NCBI RefSeq assembly: GCF_024746835.1 | Contig: NZ_CP080531.1 | Location: 4,360,001 to 4,424,000, forward strand | Length of the DNA: 64,000 nt | Direction: 5' to 3' | Source: Mesorhizobium sp. AR02 | Lineage (GTDB): Bacteria > Pseudomonadota > Alphaproteobacteria > Rhizobiales > Rhizobiaceae | Shown here: positions 53,649 through 62,221 of the stretch, piece after piece | Layout: the number at the start of each line of letters is the position of its first letter | Numbering within the stretch: position 1 is the first letter of the stretch | The notes under the pieces: model-generated | Told to the model about the DNA's origin: nothing | Databases searched by the model: none | What the model saw: only the letters and a program-made list of their open reading frames with translations | Translations under genes and position numbers: made by a program

Positions 53649-54758
53649 GTGAAAAAGAGAACCGTTATCGTGTTGGGATCGACCCTGACGGCGATGTCAT
53701 GGGCGGCGGCATTCGCCACGTTTGCTACTCCTGCTCAGGAGGCTCCTTTGGTGACCGACCCAAGGCAGGAAGCCCCTTTCGTCAGACTTGTGTCGGCAGC
53801 GCCAGTGATCGGATCAGAGCGCGGCTTCACTGGTGTCATCGCGGCGAGGGTGCAGAGCAATCTCGGCTTTCGGGTTCCGGGCAAGATCGTGGAACGATTG
53901 GTAGATGTCGGTCAGGAGGTCAAAGCCGGTCAGCCGCTGATGCGGATTGACGATACCGATCTGCGCCTTGCGCTTTCGGCGAAACGCAATGCCGTTGACG
54001 CAGCGCACGCAACAGTCGTTCAGACAAAGCCGGATGAACGGCGTTACGCCAGCTTGCTCCGCGCCGGTTGGGTTACACCGCAGCGCTACGAGCAGGCGAA
54101 GGCTGCGATGGATACAGCCCAAGCGCAACTTGCCGCCGCCGAAGCCGACGCACGGGTCGCCGAGAACGAGGCTGCTTATGCAGTCCTGTTGGCGGACGCT
54201 GATGGAACGGTGGTTGAAACGCTTGGCGAGCCGGGGCAGGTCGTCGCTGCCGGCCAGCCAGTGGTCCGGACCGCCAAGGCGGGCCCGCGCGAAGCGGTTG
54301 TCGCGCTTCCCGAAACGATCCGGCCGGCGATCGGTTCGGCGGCCGAGGCCAGCGTGTATGGTGGCGATGAGCGTCGTTATTCGGCGCATCTACGGCAGCT
54401 GTCGGACTCCGCCGATGCCCAGACCCGCACTTATGAGGCCCGCTATGTGCTCGACGGCGAGGCTGCCACGGCACCGCTTGGCGCGACGGTAACCATTCGA
54501 CTCGCAAGCCAGGTGAAACAGCCGGAGGTCCAGGTGCCGCTGGGAGCCGTGCTCGATGACGGCCGGAAGACCGGCGTTTGGGTGTTGGACAGCGCCACCT
54601 CGACCGTACACTTTCAGGCTGTCCAGCTTATTCGTGTAACCAGCGAAACCGCCGTGATCTCCGGTTTGAACTCCAACGTGCCCATTGTGTCGCTCGGCGC
54701 CCACCTCCTTCAGGAAGGCGCTCTCGTTCGGACTGGGTCCGAAAGCGGGAGCAACTGA
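53649..54758 (+). CDS. RND efflux periplasmic adaptor
   Basis: A 369-residue membrane-fusion protein. Signal/anchor at the start (VIVLGSTLTAMSWAAAFATF), then the lipoyl half (GFRVPGKIVERLVDVGQEVKAGQPLMRID), a coiled-coil hairpin (about 100-165) and a second lipoyl half (GTVVETLGEPGQVVAAGQPV). No lipobox Cys is visible. It bridges the pump encoded next. Stop overlaps the pump start (TGATG). Confidence 0.9.
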   Translation: MKKRTVIVLGSTLTAMSWAAAFATFATPAQEAPLVTDPRQEAPFVRLVSAAPVIGSERGFTGVIAARVQSNLGFRVPGKIVERLVDVGQEVKAGQPLMRIDDTDLRLALSAKRNAVDAAHATVVQTKPDERRYASLLRAGWVTPQRYEQAKAAMDTAQAQLAAAEADARVAENEAAYAVLLADADGTVVETLGEPGQVVAAGQPVVRTAKAGPREAVVALPETIRPAIGSAAEASVYGGDERRYSAHLRQLSDSADAQTRTYEARYVLDGEAATAPLGATVTIRLASQVKQPEVQVPLGAVLDDGRKTGVWVLDSATSTVHFQAVQLIRVTSETAVISGLNSNVPIVSLGAHLLQEGALVRTGSESGSN

Positions 54759-57700
54759 TGAGCTTCAATCTTTCCGCGATCGCCGTTCGCGAACGCGCCG
54801 TCACCCTGTTCTTCATCCTCCTGCTGGTGGCTGCCGGTGCCTACGCCTTCCTCATGCTCGGCCGGGCGGAGGACCCGAACTTCACCATCAAGACCATGAC
54901 GGTCACGACGGCGTGGCCGGGCGCGACGGCGCGAGAGATGCAGGACCTCGTCGCCGAACCGTTGGAGAAGCGGCTTCAGGAACTGACCTGGTACGACCGG
55001 GTGGAGACGACCACACGGCCAGGTTATGCGTATATGACAGTCACGCTCAAGGACAGCACACCGTCATCAGCCGTGCAGGAGGAGTTCTACCAGGCACGCA
55101 AGAAGCTCGGGGATGAAGCCGGCAACCTGCCGCCCGGCGTCTTCGGCCCCTTCGTGAACGATGAGTATTCGGATGTGAGCTTCGCCCTTTATGCGCTGAA
55201 GGCCAAAGGCATGCCGATGCGGGAACTGGCGAGGCAGGCGGAGGTGATCCGCCAGGACCTCTTGCACGTGCCCGGCGTCAAGAAGATCAACATCCTTGGT
55301 GAACGTCCTGAACAGATATTCGTGGAGTTTTCTTATGCCAAGCTGTCAACCCTCGGCGTGTCGGCACAGGACATCGTCGCTGCCTTGCAGCGGCAGAACA
55401 CCGTCACGCCCGCAGGCTCGATCGACACCCTGGGGCCGCGCCTCTTTATTCGGGTCGACGGCGCCTATGACAGCGTTCAGGCGATCGCAGACACGCCGAT
55501 TGTCGCTGGGGGGCGGACGCTGAAGCTCTCCGACATCGCCGAGGTCAGCCGCGGCTATGAGGACCCTCCCACATACCTCATCCGGCGCCAGGGCGAGCCC
55601 ACCATCATGCTCGCTGCGGTTATGCAGGAGGGCTGGGATGGTCGCGCGCTGGGCAAGGCCCTGGAGGACAGGACTGCCGCGATCACACAGACACTGCCGC
55701 TCGGCATGACGCTCGACAAGGTAAGCGACCAAGCCGTCAACATCACCTCGGCAGTCGACGAATTCATGTTGAAGTTCGCGATGGCGCTCGGCGTCGTGCT
55801 GCTGATCAGCTTGCTCAGCATGGGCTGGCGCGTCGGGATCGTCGTGGCGGCTGCCGTCCCTCTGACGCTCGCCGTCGTGTTCCTCATCATGCTGGAAACA
55901 GGCCGGTTCTTCGATCGCATCACGCTCGGCGCCCTCATCCTGGCGCTTGGTCTTCTGGTGGACGACGCCATCATCGCCATCGAGGTGATGGTGGTGAAGA
56001 TGGAAGAGGGCATGGACCGCATCGAGGCGGCGGCCTATGCCTGGAGCCACACTGCGGCGCCGATGCTATCGGGAACGCTGGTGACGATCGCCGGCTTCGT
56101 GCCGGTGGGTTTTGCGCGCTCGACGGCCGGCGAATACGCCGGCAACATCTTCTGGGTCGTGGGGTTCGCCCTCATCGTCTCCTGGATCGTCGCGGTGGTC
56201 TTTACGCCCTATCTCGGCGTCAAGATGCTGCCCGCGATCAAACCGGTCGAAGGCGGTCACCACGCTATTTACGACACGCGTAACTATCGACGTTTGCGGC
56301 GGGCCATCACGTTTGCCGTGCGCCATAAGTTCGTAACCTGCGGTATCGTTGGCATCGCCTTCGCGCTTTCCGTCGTCGGTATGGCCGGCGTCAAACAGCA
56401 GTTCTTCCCGACATCCGACCGCCCCGAAGTGCTGGTGGAGGTTCGCCTGCCGGAAGGTGGTAGCATCGAGACAACGACCGCTGCGGTCGAGAAGCTCGAA
56501 AATTGGCTGGACAGACAGCCCGAGGCCAAGATCGTCACGAGCTATGTCGGTCAGGGCGCTCCGCGCTTCTTCTTCGCAATGGCCCCGGAGCTTCCTGATC
56601 CCGCTTTCGCCAAGATCGTCGTGCTGACCCCGGACGCCGAGGCGCGTGAGGCGTTGAAGAACCGGCTCCGAGAGGCGGTGGCGCAGGGGCTTGCACCCGA
56701 GGCGTATGTCCGCGTTACGCAGCTTGTGTTCGGCCCCTACACGCCGTTCCCGGTCGAGTTCCGGGTCATGGGACCCGATTCCACTCAACTCTACAGCATT
56801 TCCGAAAAGGCCCTCGACATCATGCGGAGCGTTCCGGATGTGCGGCAGGCCAACCGCGACTGGGGCAATCGCACGCCCGTGCTTCGCTTCGTCCCGGATC
56901 AGGATCGGCTGAACCTCATCGGCCTCTCGCCGGCGGAGGTGGCACAGCAACTGCAATTCCTCCTGACAGGCATCCCCGTTACGCAGGTTCGCGAGGACAT
57001 CCGCAATGTCCCCATCGTGGCACGCAGCGCCGGTGGCGAGCGGCTGGATCCGGCGCGTCTGGCGGATTTCTCACTCGTGAGCCGAGACGGCCGCTCGATT
57101 CCGCTCGACCAGATAGGGCATTCGGAAATCCGTCAGGAAGAGCCAATCCTGAAGCGCCGCGACCGGACGCCCGTTGTCACGATCCGCGCGGACATCAATG
57201 AGGCGACCCAGCCTCCGGAGGTCTCCAAGCAGATCATGAAGGCCCTTCAGCCGTTGATCGCGTCCCTTCCGGTCGGCTATCGCATCGAAATGGGCGGATC
57301 AATCGAAGAGGCTGAAAAGGCCAACACCGCGCTGGGTAAGGTCTTCCCGGCTATGATAGCTGCCATGTTGATCGTCATCATGCTGCAGGTGCGATCCTTC
57401 TCAACGATGTTCATGGTCATGCTGACGGCACCGCTTGGCCTTGTCGGCGTCGTACCGATGCTGCTCACCTTCCACCAGCCCTTCGGGTTCAACGCCATTC
57501 TGGGCATGATAGGACTGGCCGGCATCCTGATGCGCAATACGCTGATCCTGACCGAACAGATCAAGGAGAACCGCGCTGCCGGCATTGACGACTATCACGC
57601 TGTCATCGAGGCCACGGTGCAACGCACACGGCCCGTCATCCTGACCGCACTTGCCGCCGTGCTCGCCTTCATCCCCCTCACGCACTCCGTCTTCTGGGGT

Positions 57701-57868
57701 TCAATGGCCTATACGCTGATCGGCGGAACGGCGGCCGGCACGGTGTTGATCCTGCTCTTCCTTCCCGCGCTCTACACCGCGTGGTTCCGGATCAAGCCGA
57801 CCGCGGATGAGATCCAGGAGGTTTCGACGGAGGAACCGGAACAGCGACTAGCAATGGCTGCCGAATAG
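54758..57868 (+). CDS. RND efflux pump permease (AcrB/MexF superfamily)
   Basis: A 1036-residue inner-membrane transporter with the family's twelve-helix pattern in two halves. Landmarks: FFILLLVAAGAYAFLMLG (first helix), the large periplasmic loop, LGLLVDDAIIAIEVMVVKMEEG (helix 4 Asp pair) and GLAGILMRNTLILTEQIKENRAAG (equivalent in second half). It exports lipophilic drugs, solvents or fatty acids by proton exchange. No outer-membrane channel gene follows, so a shared TolC is presumed. Confidence 0.92.
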   Translation: MSFNLSAIAVRERAVTLFFILLLVAAGAYAFLMLGRAEDPNFTIKTMTVTTAWPGATAREMQDLVAEPLEKRLQELTWYDRVETTTRPGYAYMTVTLKDSTPSSAVQEEFYQARKKLGDEAGNLPPGVFGPFVNDEYSDVSFALYALKAKGMPMRELARQAEVIRQDLLHVPGVKKINILGERPEQIFVEFSYAKLSTLGVSAQDIVAALQRQNTVTPAGSIDTLGPRLFIRVDGAYDSVQAIADTPIVAGGRTLKLSDIAEVSRGYEDPPTYLIRRQGEPTIMLAAVMQEGWDGRALGKALEDRTAAITQTLPLGMTLDKVSDQAVNITSAVDEFMLKFAMALGVVLLISLLSMGWRVGIVVAAAVPLTLAVVFLIMLETGRFFDRITLGALILALGLLVDDAIIAIEVMVVKMEEGMDRIEAAAYAWSHTAAPMLSGTLVTIAGFVPVGFARSTAGEYAGNIFWVVGFALIVSWIVAVVFTPYLGVKMLPAIKPVEGGHHAIYDTRNYRRLRRAITFAVRHKFVTCGIVGIAFALSVVGMAGVKQQFFPTSDRPEVLVEVRLPEGGSIETTTAAVEKLENWLDRQPEAKIVTSYVGQGAPRFFFAMAPELPDPAFAKIVVLTPDAEAREALKNRLREAVAQGLAPEAYVRVTQLVFGPYTPFPVEFRVMGPDSTQLYSISEKALDIMRSVPDVRQANRDWGNRTPVLRFVPDQDRLNLIGLSPAEVAQQLQFLLTGIPVTQVREDIRNVPIVARSAGGERLDPARLADFSLVSRDGRSIPLDQIGHSEIRQEEPILKRRDRTPVVTIRADINEATQPPEVSKQIMKALQPLIASLPVGYRIEMGGSIEEAEKANTALGKVFPAMIAAMLIVIMLQVRSFSTMFMVMLTAPLGLVGVVPMLLTFHQPFGFNAILGMIGLAGILMRNTLILTEQIKENRAAGIDDYHAVIEATVQRTRPVILTALAAVLAFIPLTHSVFWGSMAYTLIGGTAAGTVLILLFLPALYTAWFRIKPTADEIQEVSTEEPEQRLAMAAE

Positions 57869-58106
57869 GGCATTGTTGTCGAGCCTCGTTTGTCTGCACG
57901 GGGCGACTGGCGGGTTCGTGTTGTCGATGTGAGTGAGAGCAATCAGTGGCTGACGGTAGCGGATGGCACGTAACCGATTGATCTTATTGATTGAAGTGGT
58001 AGAGGGAAGCGCCCTGGAAACCAACCTTCTCCAGTGCGAAAGCGCAAGTCACGGCGTCGGGAACAACGAACCTGTCTGCCGGGTCGAGGTTGTAAGCCAC
58101 CGGGCA
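57869..58106. other. Intergenic region, start of the accessory segment
   Basis: No credible coding frame. The base composition begins to drop here compared with the RND operon, and the decayed recombinase follows immediately. Confidence 0.5.
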
Positions 58107-58323
58107 TTATGCTTGGCGCGCTGTGGCCAGCGCAGCGGCAAGGCGTGGCCTTCGATCTAGGGCGTCGGCGCCCTTTCCGGTTTCGACCTCGGTGAACTCG
58201 AAGAAGAGCGTGATGCCTTCGGTCCCGTCGAAGCGCGCGACTGTTGTTCGTTGGGCTTCCAGTCCGAGTCCTATCGACCTACCGCTGCGTGGAGACACGA
58301 TAGTGGGCGACATCATTCTTCAT
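58107..58323 (-). pseudogene. Serine recombinase (resolvase/invertase) N-terminal remnant, frameshifted
   Basis: From the ATG at 58323 (after GGAG) the frame reads MKNDVAHYRVSTQR and stops at 58279. In the adjacent frame it continues with GRSIGLGLEAQRTTVARF and then EVETGKGADALDRRPRLAAAL before a TAA at 58107. Together these are the start of the resolvase catalytic domain: YRVST carries the active-site Ser, and GLGLEAQ and ALDRRPxL are typical. A short deletion has split the frame, and everything after about 70 residues is lost. It marks past mobile-element activity at the island's edge. Confidence 0.78.
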
Positions 58324-58600
58324 GGCCAATTCTCCGAGATGTGCAAACCGCAAACCGCCGTTTGCTCAAGCTAACACAAGAAGTTACCATAAGCACCACG
58401 CTGCACTGCACCATCGCCAAATAACCCCTCTACCGACGTCCGCTTTTTACGCCATTCCCGGACACTCTGTTAACTCCTTCCAGTAGGGCGTATCCACCCA
58501 GTAAAATAGAAACAGTGGTGAGTGTCTTATGTGGGTCTTTCCATGGAAAAAGAGGTTGTCGCCCGCTCGACGGCCAAGCGTACGGGAGAGTGAAGCAACA
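58324..58600. other. Upstream region of the pentapeptide-repeat gene
   Basis: AT-rich spacer; an open frame from 58529 continues into the gene but the ribosome site favours 58601. A promoter is expected here; none is clearly definable. Confidence 0.4.
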
Positions 58601-59887
58601 ATGACCAGCGTTTCTCTGCCGCGCTTCCAATCGAAAACCGATTTGGCTGCCGCGGAGTTTGCCAATAACAACGGTCAAAGTATCTTACTGGCCAGCAAAA
58701 AGTTCGTGCCGCATGATGAGGAAGTCACTCGATATCTGTTCGCAATCCTAAGGCAGGGAGGAAAAGTTTGGAATTTATGGAGGAATAATAATAAAGAAGT
58801 CTATATCGATCTTCGTGGCATCTCGTTGCTTGGTATGGATATAAATTTAGACGGTGCTGATCTGAGCGAGGCAATGCTGCATGGCGCCAATTTTGGCGGC
58901 AAACAGCTCAATGGGGCCGATTTTTCGGCGGCGTATCTTTACGGGGCCAACTTTCAAAGTGCCAAGCTCAACAACGCGAATCTGTCTGGCGCATACCTCG
59001 AAAGTGCAGACCTAAATGTTGCCTCGCTGAGAGATGCGGATTTGCGCAGCGCCTACCTGGGTTGGGCATCTCTAATGATGGCAGATCTTAGCGGTGCAAA
59101 TCTTCGAATGGCTACGCTCACTGCGGCATATGCACTTAGTGCAGACTTTCAGGGTTCCGATCTCAGAGAGGCTGATCTTAGCGATGCAGTGCTCAAGGAA
59201 GCGGTATTCACGAGTGCAAACCTAACGGCGACATCACTTGTTGGCGCTAGCTTGGTTGAAACAGATTTTACGGATGCCGTGCTAGACCGGGCTCGCGTTT
59301 ATGGGGCGTCCGTTTGGCGGACGAAAATAGAGAACACGTCACAGAGCGACCTCGTTATTACACCGGATGGCGAGCCGATGTTGACCACAGACAATCTCAA
59401 AGTCGCGCAGCTGCTCTATTTGATGATCGCTAACGAAGAGTTTCGAGACGTTCTGGATTCGTTGGCGTCGAAGTTGGTGCTTATCCTAGGTCGCTTCACC
59501 AATGAGAGAAAAGTAGTTCTGGAGCACCTAAGAGCGCTCTTACGTGAGCGGAACTACATGCCGGTGATTTACGATTTTGAAGGGCCAAGCTCTAGGGATA
59601 TCCAGGAGACTGTTTCGACAATTGCCCACATGGCTCGTTTTATAATAGCCGATATTTCCGATCCAAGGAGTATTCCGCAAGAGCTAATGTCTATTGTGCC
59701 TCACTTGCCTTCCGTTGCTGTTCAGACCCTAATCCAAGAGGGGCAGCAGCCTTGGGGGATGTATAGCGCCATAACAAGGTATCCCTGGGTGCTCAAAATC
59801 GTCGAATACAGGAATGCCAACCATTTGGTGGAAATTATGGATGATGTCATCTTGAGGCCTCTGGAGACCTTCAAGAGCGCTAGATGA
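58601..59887 (+). CDS. Pentapeptide-repeat protein with C-terminal TIR-like/Rossmann domain
   Basis: About 428 residues. After a short N-terminal region, residues 70-240 are a run of A(D/N)Lxx pentapeptides (LDGADLSEAMLHGANF, LSGAYLESADLNVASL) that fold as a right-handed beta-helix. From about 285 a separate alpha/beta domain starts LVLILGRFTNERKVVLEHLR, continues with IYDFEGPSSRDIQETVSTIA and FIIADISDPRSIPQEL. Its strand order resembles TIR-like or SLOG nucleotide-binding folds; I cannot assign it firmly. GC content and codons are lower in GC than in the left part of the window. ATG at 58601 follows GGGAGAG. Confidence 0.78.
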   Translation: MTSVSLPRFQSKTDLAAAEFANNNGQSILLASKKFVPHDEEVTRYLFAILRQGGKVWNLWRNNNKEVYIDLRGISLLGMDINLDGADLSEAMLHGANFGGKQLNGADFSAAYLYGANFQSAKLNNANLSGAYLESADLNVASLRDADLRSAYLGWASLMMADLSGANLRMATLTAAYALSADFQGSDLREADLSDAVLKEAVFTSANLTATSLVGASLVETDFTDAVLDRARVYGASVWRTKIENTSQSDLVITPDGEPMLTTDNLKVAQLLYLMIANEEFRDVLDSLASKLVLILGRFTNERKVVLEHLRALLRERNYMPVIYDFEGPSSRDIQETVSTIAHMARFIIADISDPRSIPQELMSIVPHLPSVAVQTLIQEGQQPWGMYSAITRYPWVLKIVEYRNANHLVEIMDDVILRPLETFKSAR

Positions 59888-59972
59888 GAGCAACGCGGCT
59901 AACGCAGCGCTGCTGCGGGATCAGAATTGGACCTTCAGGCCGGCCTGTCGCTTCAAAACGCGCCGGCCATAC

Positions 59973-60111
59973 GCGCTGAGATACTACGCCGCAATTAGCT
60001 ACACTGTGTGACCACCGGAAGGAGATGAGGCCTCCAGAACGTCTGATTAGTGGTTTGAAGAAATCGCGATGTTTGCTTAAGTGCCTGTCTACAGAACCGG
60101 CAGCAGGCCAC
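59973..60111. repeat. Imperfect direct repeat, copy 1
   Basis: Begins GCGCTGAGATACTACG and shares CAATTAGCTAC, GCCTCCAGAACG, GATTAGT, GAAATCGCGAT and ACAGAACCG-like blocks with copy 2 in the same order. Confidence 0.7.
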
Positions 60112-60125
60112 TGGTGGCGAGCTAT

Positions 60126-60294
60126 GCGCTGAGATACTACGCTGCAATTAGCTACCGTGTGATCACTGGGAGGAAAAAGCCTCCAGAACGCCCGATTAGT
60201 CGCACCAAGGGGTGGAGCTTACCTAGGGAGTTCGAGGAAATCGCGATTGGTAGCTTAGGTGCCTGTTCACTGAACCGCCAGGAGGCCAGTCTGC
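60126..60294. repeat. Imperfect direct repeat, copy 2
   Basis: Same block order as copy 1 but with about 30 extra bases between GATTAGT and GAAATCGCGAT. Either an insertion here or a deletion in copy 1. Confidence 0.7.
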
Positions 60295-60472
60295 TTTCTC
60301 AAGGCAAGGCTTTTCTTGACCCACCTTAGTGAGCGTGGACTACAAGCGACCCGATACGGCCAACCCGATCATCTTTTCGGCGTTGGGCCGCCGCTAGGCT
60401 TGTGCGTTAGCGCGACGTCGGATTTTCCGTTGCTTTCCCCAGCGCGTCGTCAAACGAACGGCAACCAATTGA

Positions 60473-61381
60473 TCAAGTCTTGCCGAATTTGGCGATCCAG
60501 CTGCTGTTCTCGATGGAGAGGATCGTCTCGCACCGCTCGACGAAGCTTGACCAGTCGGACGACGGCATGGCGAATGCCGAAAGGGCCTGGTTGAGTTCGT
60601 GGCCGAGCCGGCGAGCCGCTGCGCGGTAGGTCGCAACGAGAAAGTCATATCGCGAGGCTTCGATATGGGCGAGGATGGCACCGCCGATCGTGGTCAACAC
60701 CGCTGTCAATGCCACGAAATCGAACGAAAAGCCGATGAAATTGGTTTTTCCCGCTACGCCTACGGCCGCAGTGACGATCGCGGCGACAAGCGACAACGTG
60801 AATTCGATCCAGCGAAGCGTCTTCGCTAAGCCGCCATATGTCGCAGCTCCGTCGTTGTACCATTTGATTTGGCTGTGGACGCGCTTTTCGACGTATTCGT
60901 CTGGAGATTGGAAGGGCGCGGTAGACGCGGAGCCCGGGCCTTCCTCCCGCTCCAGCAGTCCGATCAGGTCGTCGATGTCGTTTGCAATCTCCTCCTGCTC
61001 AGCGTTAAAGCGCACCTTCGCCTGCGCGGGATCGTCATAGGGCGCGGCCGATGCCGCATATTTGTAGATCTCGCGCTTCAAGGCCTCCGAAGCCGCGCGG
61101 ATCCGCGTCCAGGCAGCGACCTGGGTACCACCGAGCAAGCGGGCGCTCAGGAAGCTGACGACGCCGAGGAGTACGGCACTGCCAACGGCGAGGGACAGAC
61201 GCAAATGATCCTGTGCCGGTGGCTGGGGTGCTTGGATCTGGCTGGCGACTGCGGCGAGCAGGGCTGCGACCGCAGACAACGCAAGGGCGATCCAGCGTGT
61301 GCGATCGATCGTCTGCTTGAGCCGATTGGCAGTTCTGGACCAAGTTGACTGCAAGACGGAGGCTGAAGCGAGAGGCTCCAT
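60473..61381 (-). CDS. DUF4231/SLATT-type membrane protein
   Basis: About 302 residues with two pairs of membrane helices: WIALALSAVAALLAAVAS with LAVGSAVLLGVVSFLSA, and WIEFTLSLVAAIVTAAVGVAG with FVALTAVLTTIGGAILAHIEA. Each pair is followed by a helix-rich cytoplasmic part (AAWTRIRAASEALKREIYKYA; YDFLVATYRAAARRLGHELNQAL), the layout of DUF4231/SLATT proteins. SLATT domains are predicted pore-forming effectors in prokaryotic immunity. ATG at 61381 follows GGGGAA. It stands alone, divergent from the TIR-nSTAND gene. Confidence 0.75.
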   Translation of the reverse strand: MEPLASASVLQSTWSRTANRLKQTIDRTRWIALALSAVAALLAAVASQIQAPQPPAQDHLRLSLAVGSAVLLGVVSFLSARLLGGTQVAAWTRIRAASEALKREIYKYAASAAPYDDPAQAKVRFNAEQEEIANDIDDLIGLLEREEGPGSASTAPFQSPDEYVEKRVHSQIKWYNDGAATYGGLAKTLRWIEFTLSLVAAIVTAAVGVAGKTNFIGFSFDFVALTAVLTTIGGAILAHIEASRYDFLVATYRAAARRLGHELNQALSAFAMPSSDWSSFVERCETILSIENSSWIAKFGKT

Positions 61382-62221
61382 GACAATGTTCCCCTTCCCA
61401 GCCGATCGGCAGCGGCTGATCGCGTTGATGATCCCGAAGGTCATCGCTGCATCTTTGAATCAATCGTCGGAAGGAATATCGGCAAAGCACGTTTGTAAAG
61501 GCTTTTCCGTTGCTTCATGCCATGGCCGGCGCATAATCCGAGCCCATCTACGATTTGGGGGGATGCAACAGTCTGAGGCTACATCGGATGAAAGTGCTTT
61601 GGCTTCGAAGGAGCGGTGCTGTTCCTGAGCGATTCCGGCATCGACTGGGAGGGGCGCGGGAGCTGAAGCGGCGGATCGAAGCGAGCGTCGCGGCGCGCGA
61701 ATTGGTGGTCGCGGGAGCTGAACGCTTGTGGGGGCGATGAGCAAGGTGTGCGGCGAGGGATAGCACGAGCGTTTTGTCAGCTACGCTCTGAAAACTAGAT
61801 GGGGGGAACTAGAGGCCTACCCGTGAACTCGGACGAGCCGCGTTGTGATTTAATAGACGTTAGGCTTGGAATTGAACGGCAGCCCACACCGGCAAAAGCG
61901 CTGAAACGTCTTCAAATACTGGTTACGATTTAGTTCCCGAAATCGAGGCGATACGATACGTTGCTATGTACTCATAACTTCCTTCATTTTCTGTCGAGTT
62001 CGGCAGTGAATTGGGCCTTGAACGATGAGCGGAATTTTCATCAGCCATAGCGCACTCTGCTTCATCCGCTTGAGGCCGGAAGTCATCTTCCGCACGATGC
62101 GAGGAGACGGGCGGAGCGCCGACACGCCTTTGATCCGGACGTGTTCTGTAGTCGATGTCCCTTGTTTCTTGTCTAAGGAACATGCTTACAATCCTACGAA
62201 ACCTTGATTTAAGAGGATTGT
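61382..62221. other. Intergenic region with a TIR-start fragment
   Basis: 840 bases without an intact gene. At 62025-62054 a short frame reads MSGIFISHSA, matching the opening of TIR domains and of the gene at 62222 (AAIFISHSSKD), then loses similarity. A 61-codon frame at 61555-61740 ends ELVVAGAERLWGR; I cannot support it as a gene. Confidence 0.45.

Larger units (their letters stand above)
59888..60472. other. Intergenic region with imperfect direct repeats
   Basis: 585 bases without an intact gene. Two related segments begin with GCGCTGAGATACTACG at 59973 and at 60126. A weak 82-codon frame at 60081-60329 runs through the second copy (YALRYYAAISYRVITG), but the first copy has a stop in the same frame, so it is not called a gene. 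Confidence 0.5.

Noticed and set aside
57869..58106. tRNA attachment site for the accessory region
   Set aside because: No tRNA-like cloverleaf or T-arm sequence is visible near the junction.
60081..60329. 82-codon frame between the pentapeptide and SLATT genes
   Set aside because: Lies across the second direct repeat; the homologous first repeat has a stop, and no domain or ribosome site is seen.
61460..61744. Short frames on both strands between SLATT and TIR genes
   Set aside because: No recognisable motifs, no ribosome site; mutually overlapping frames cannot all be real.
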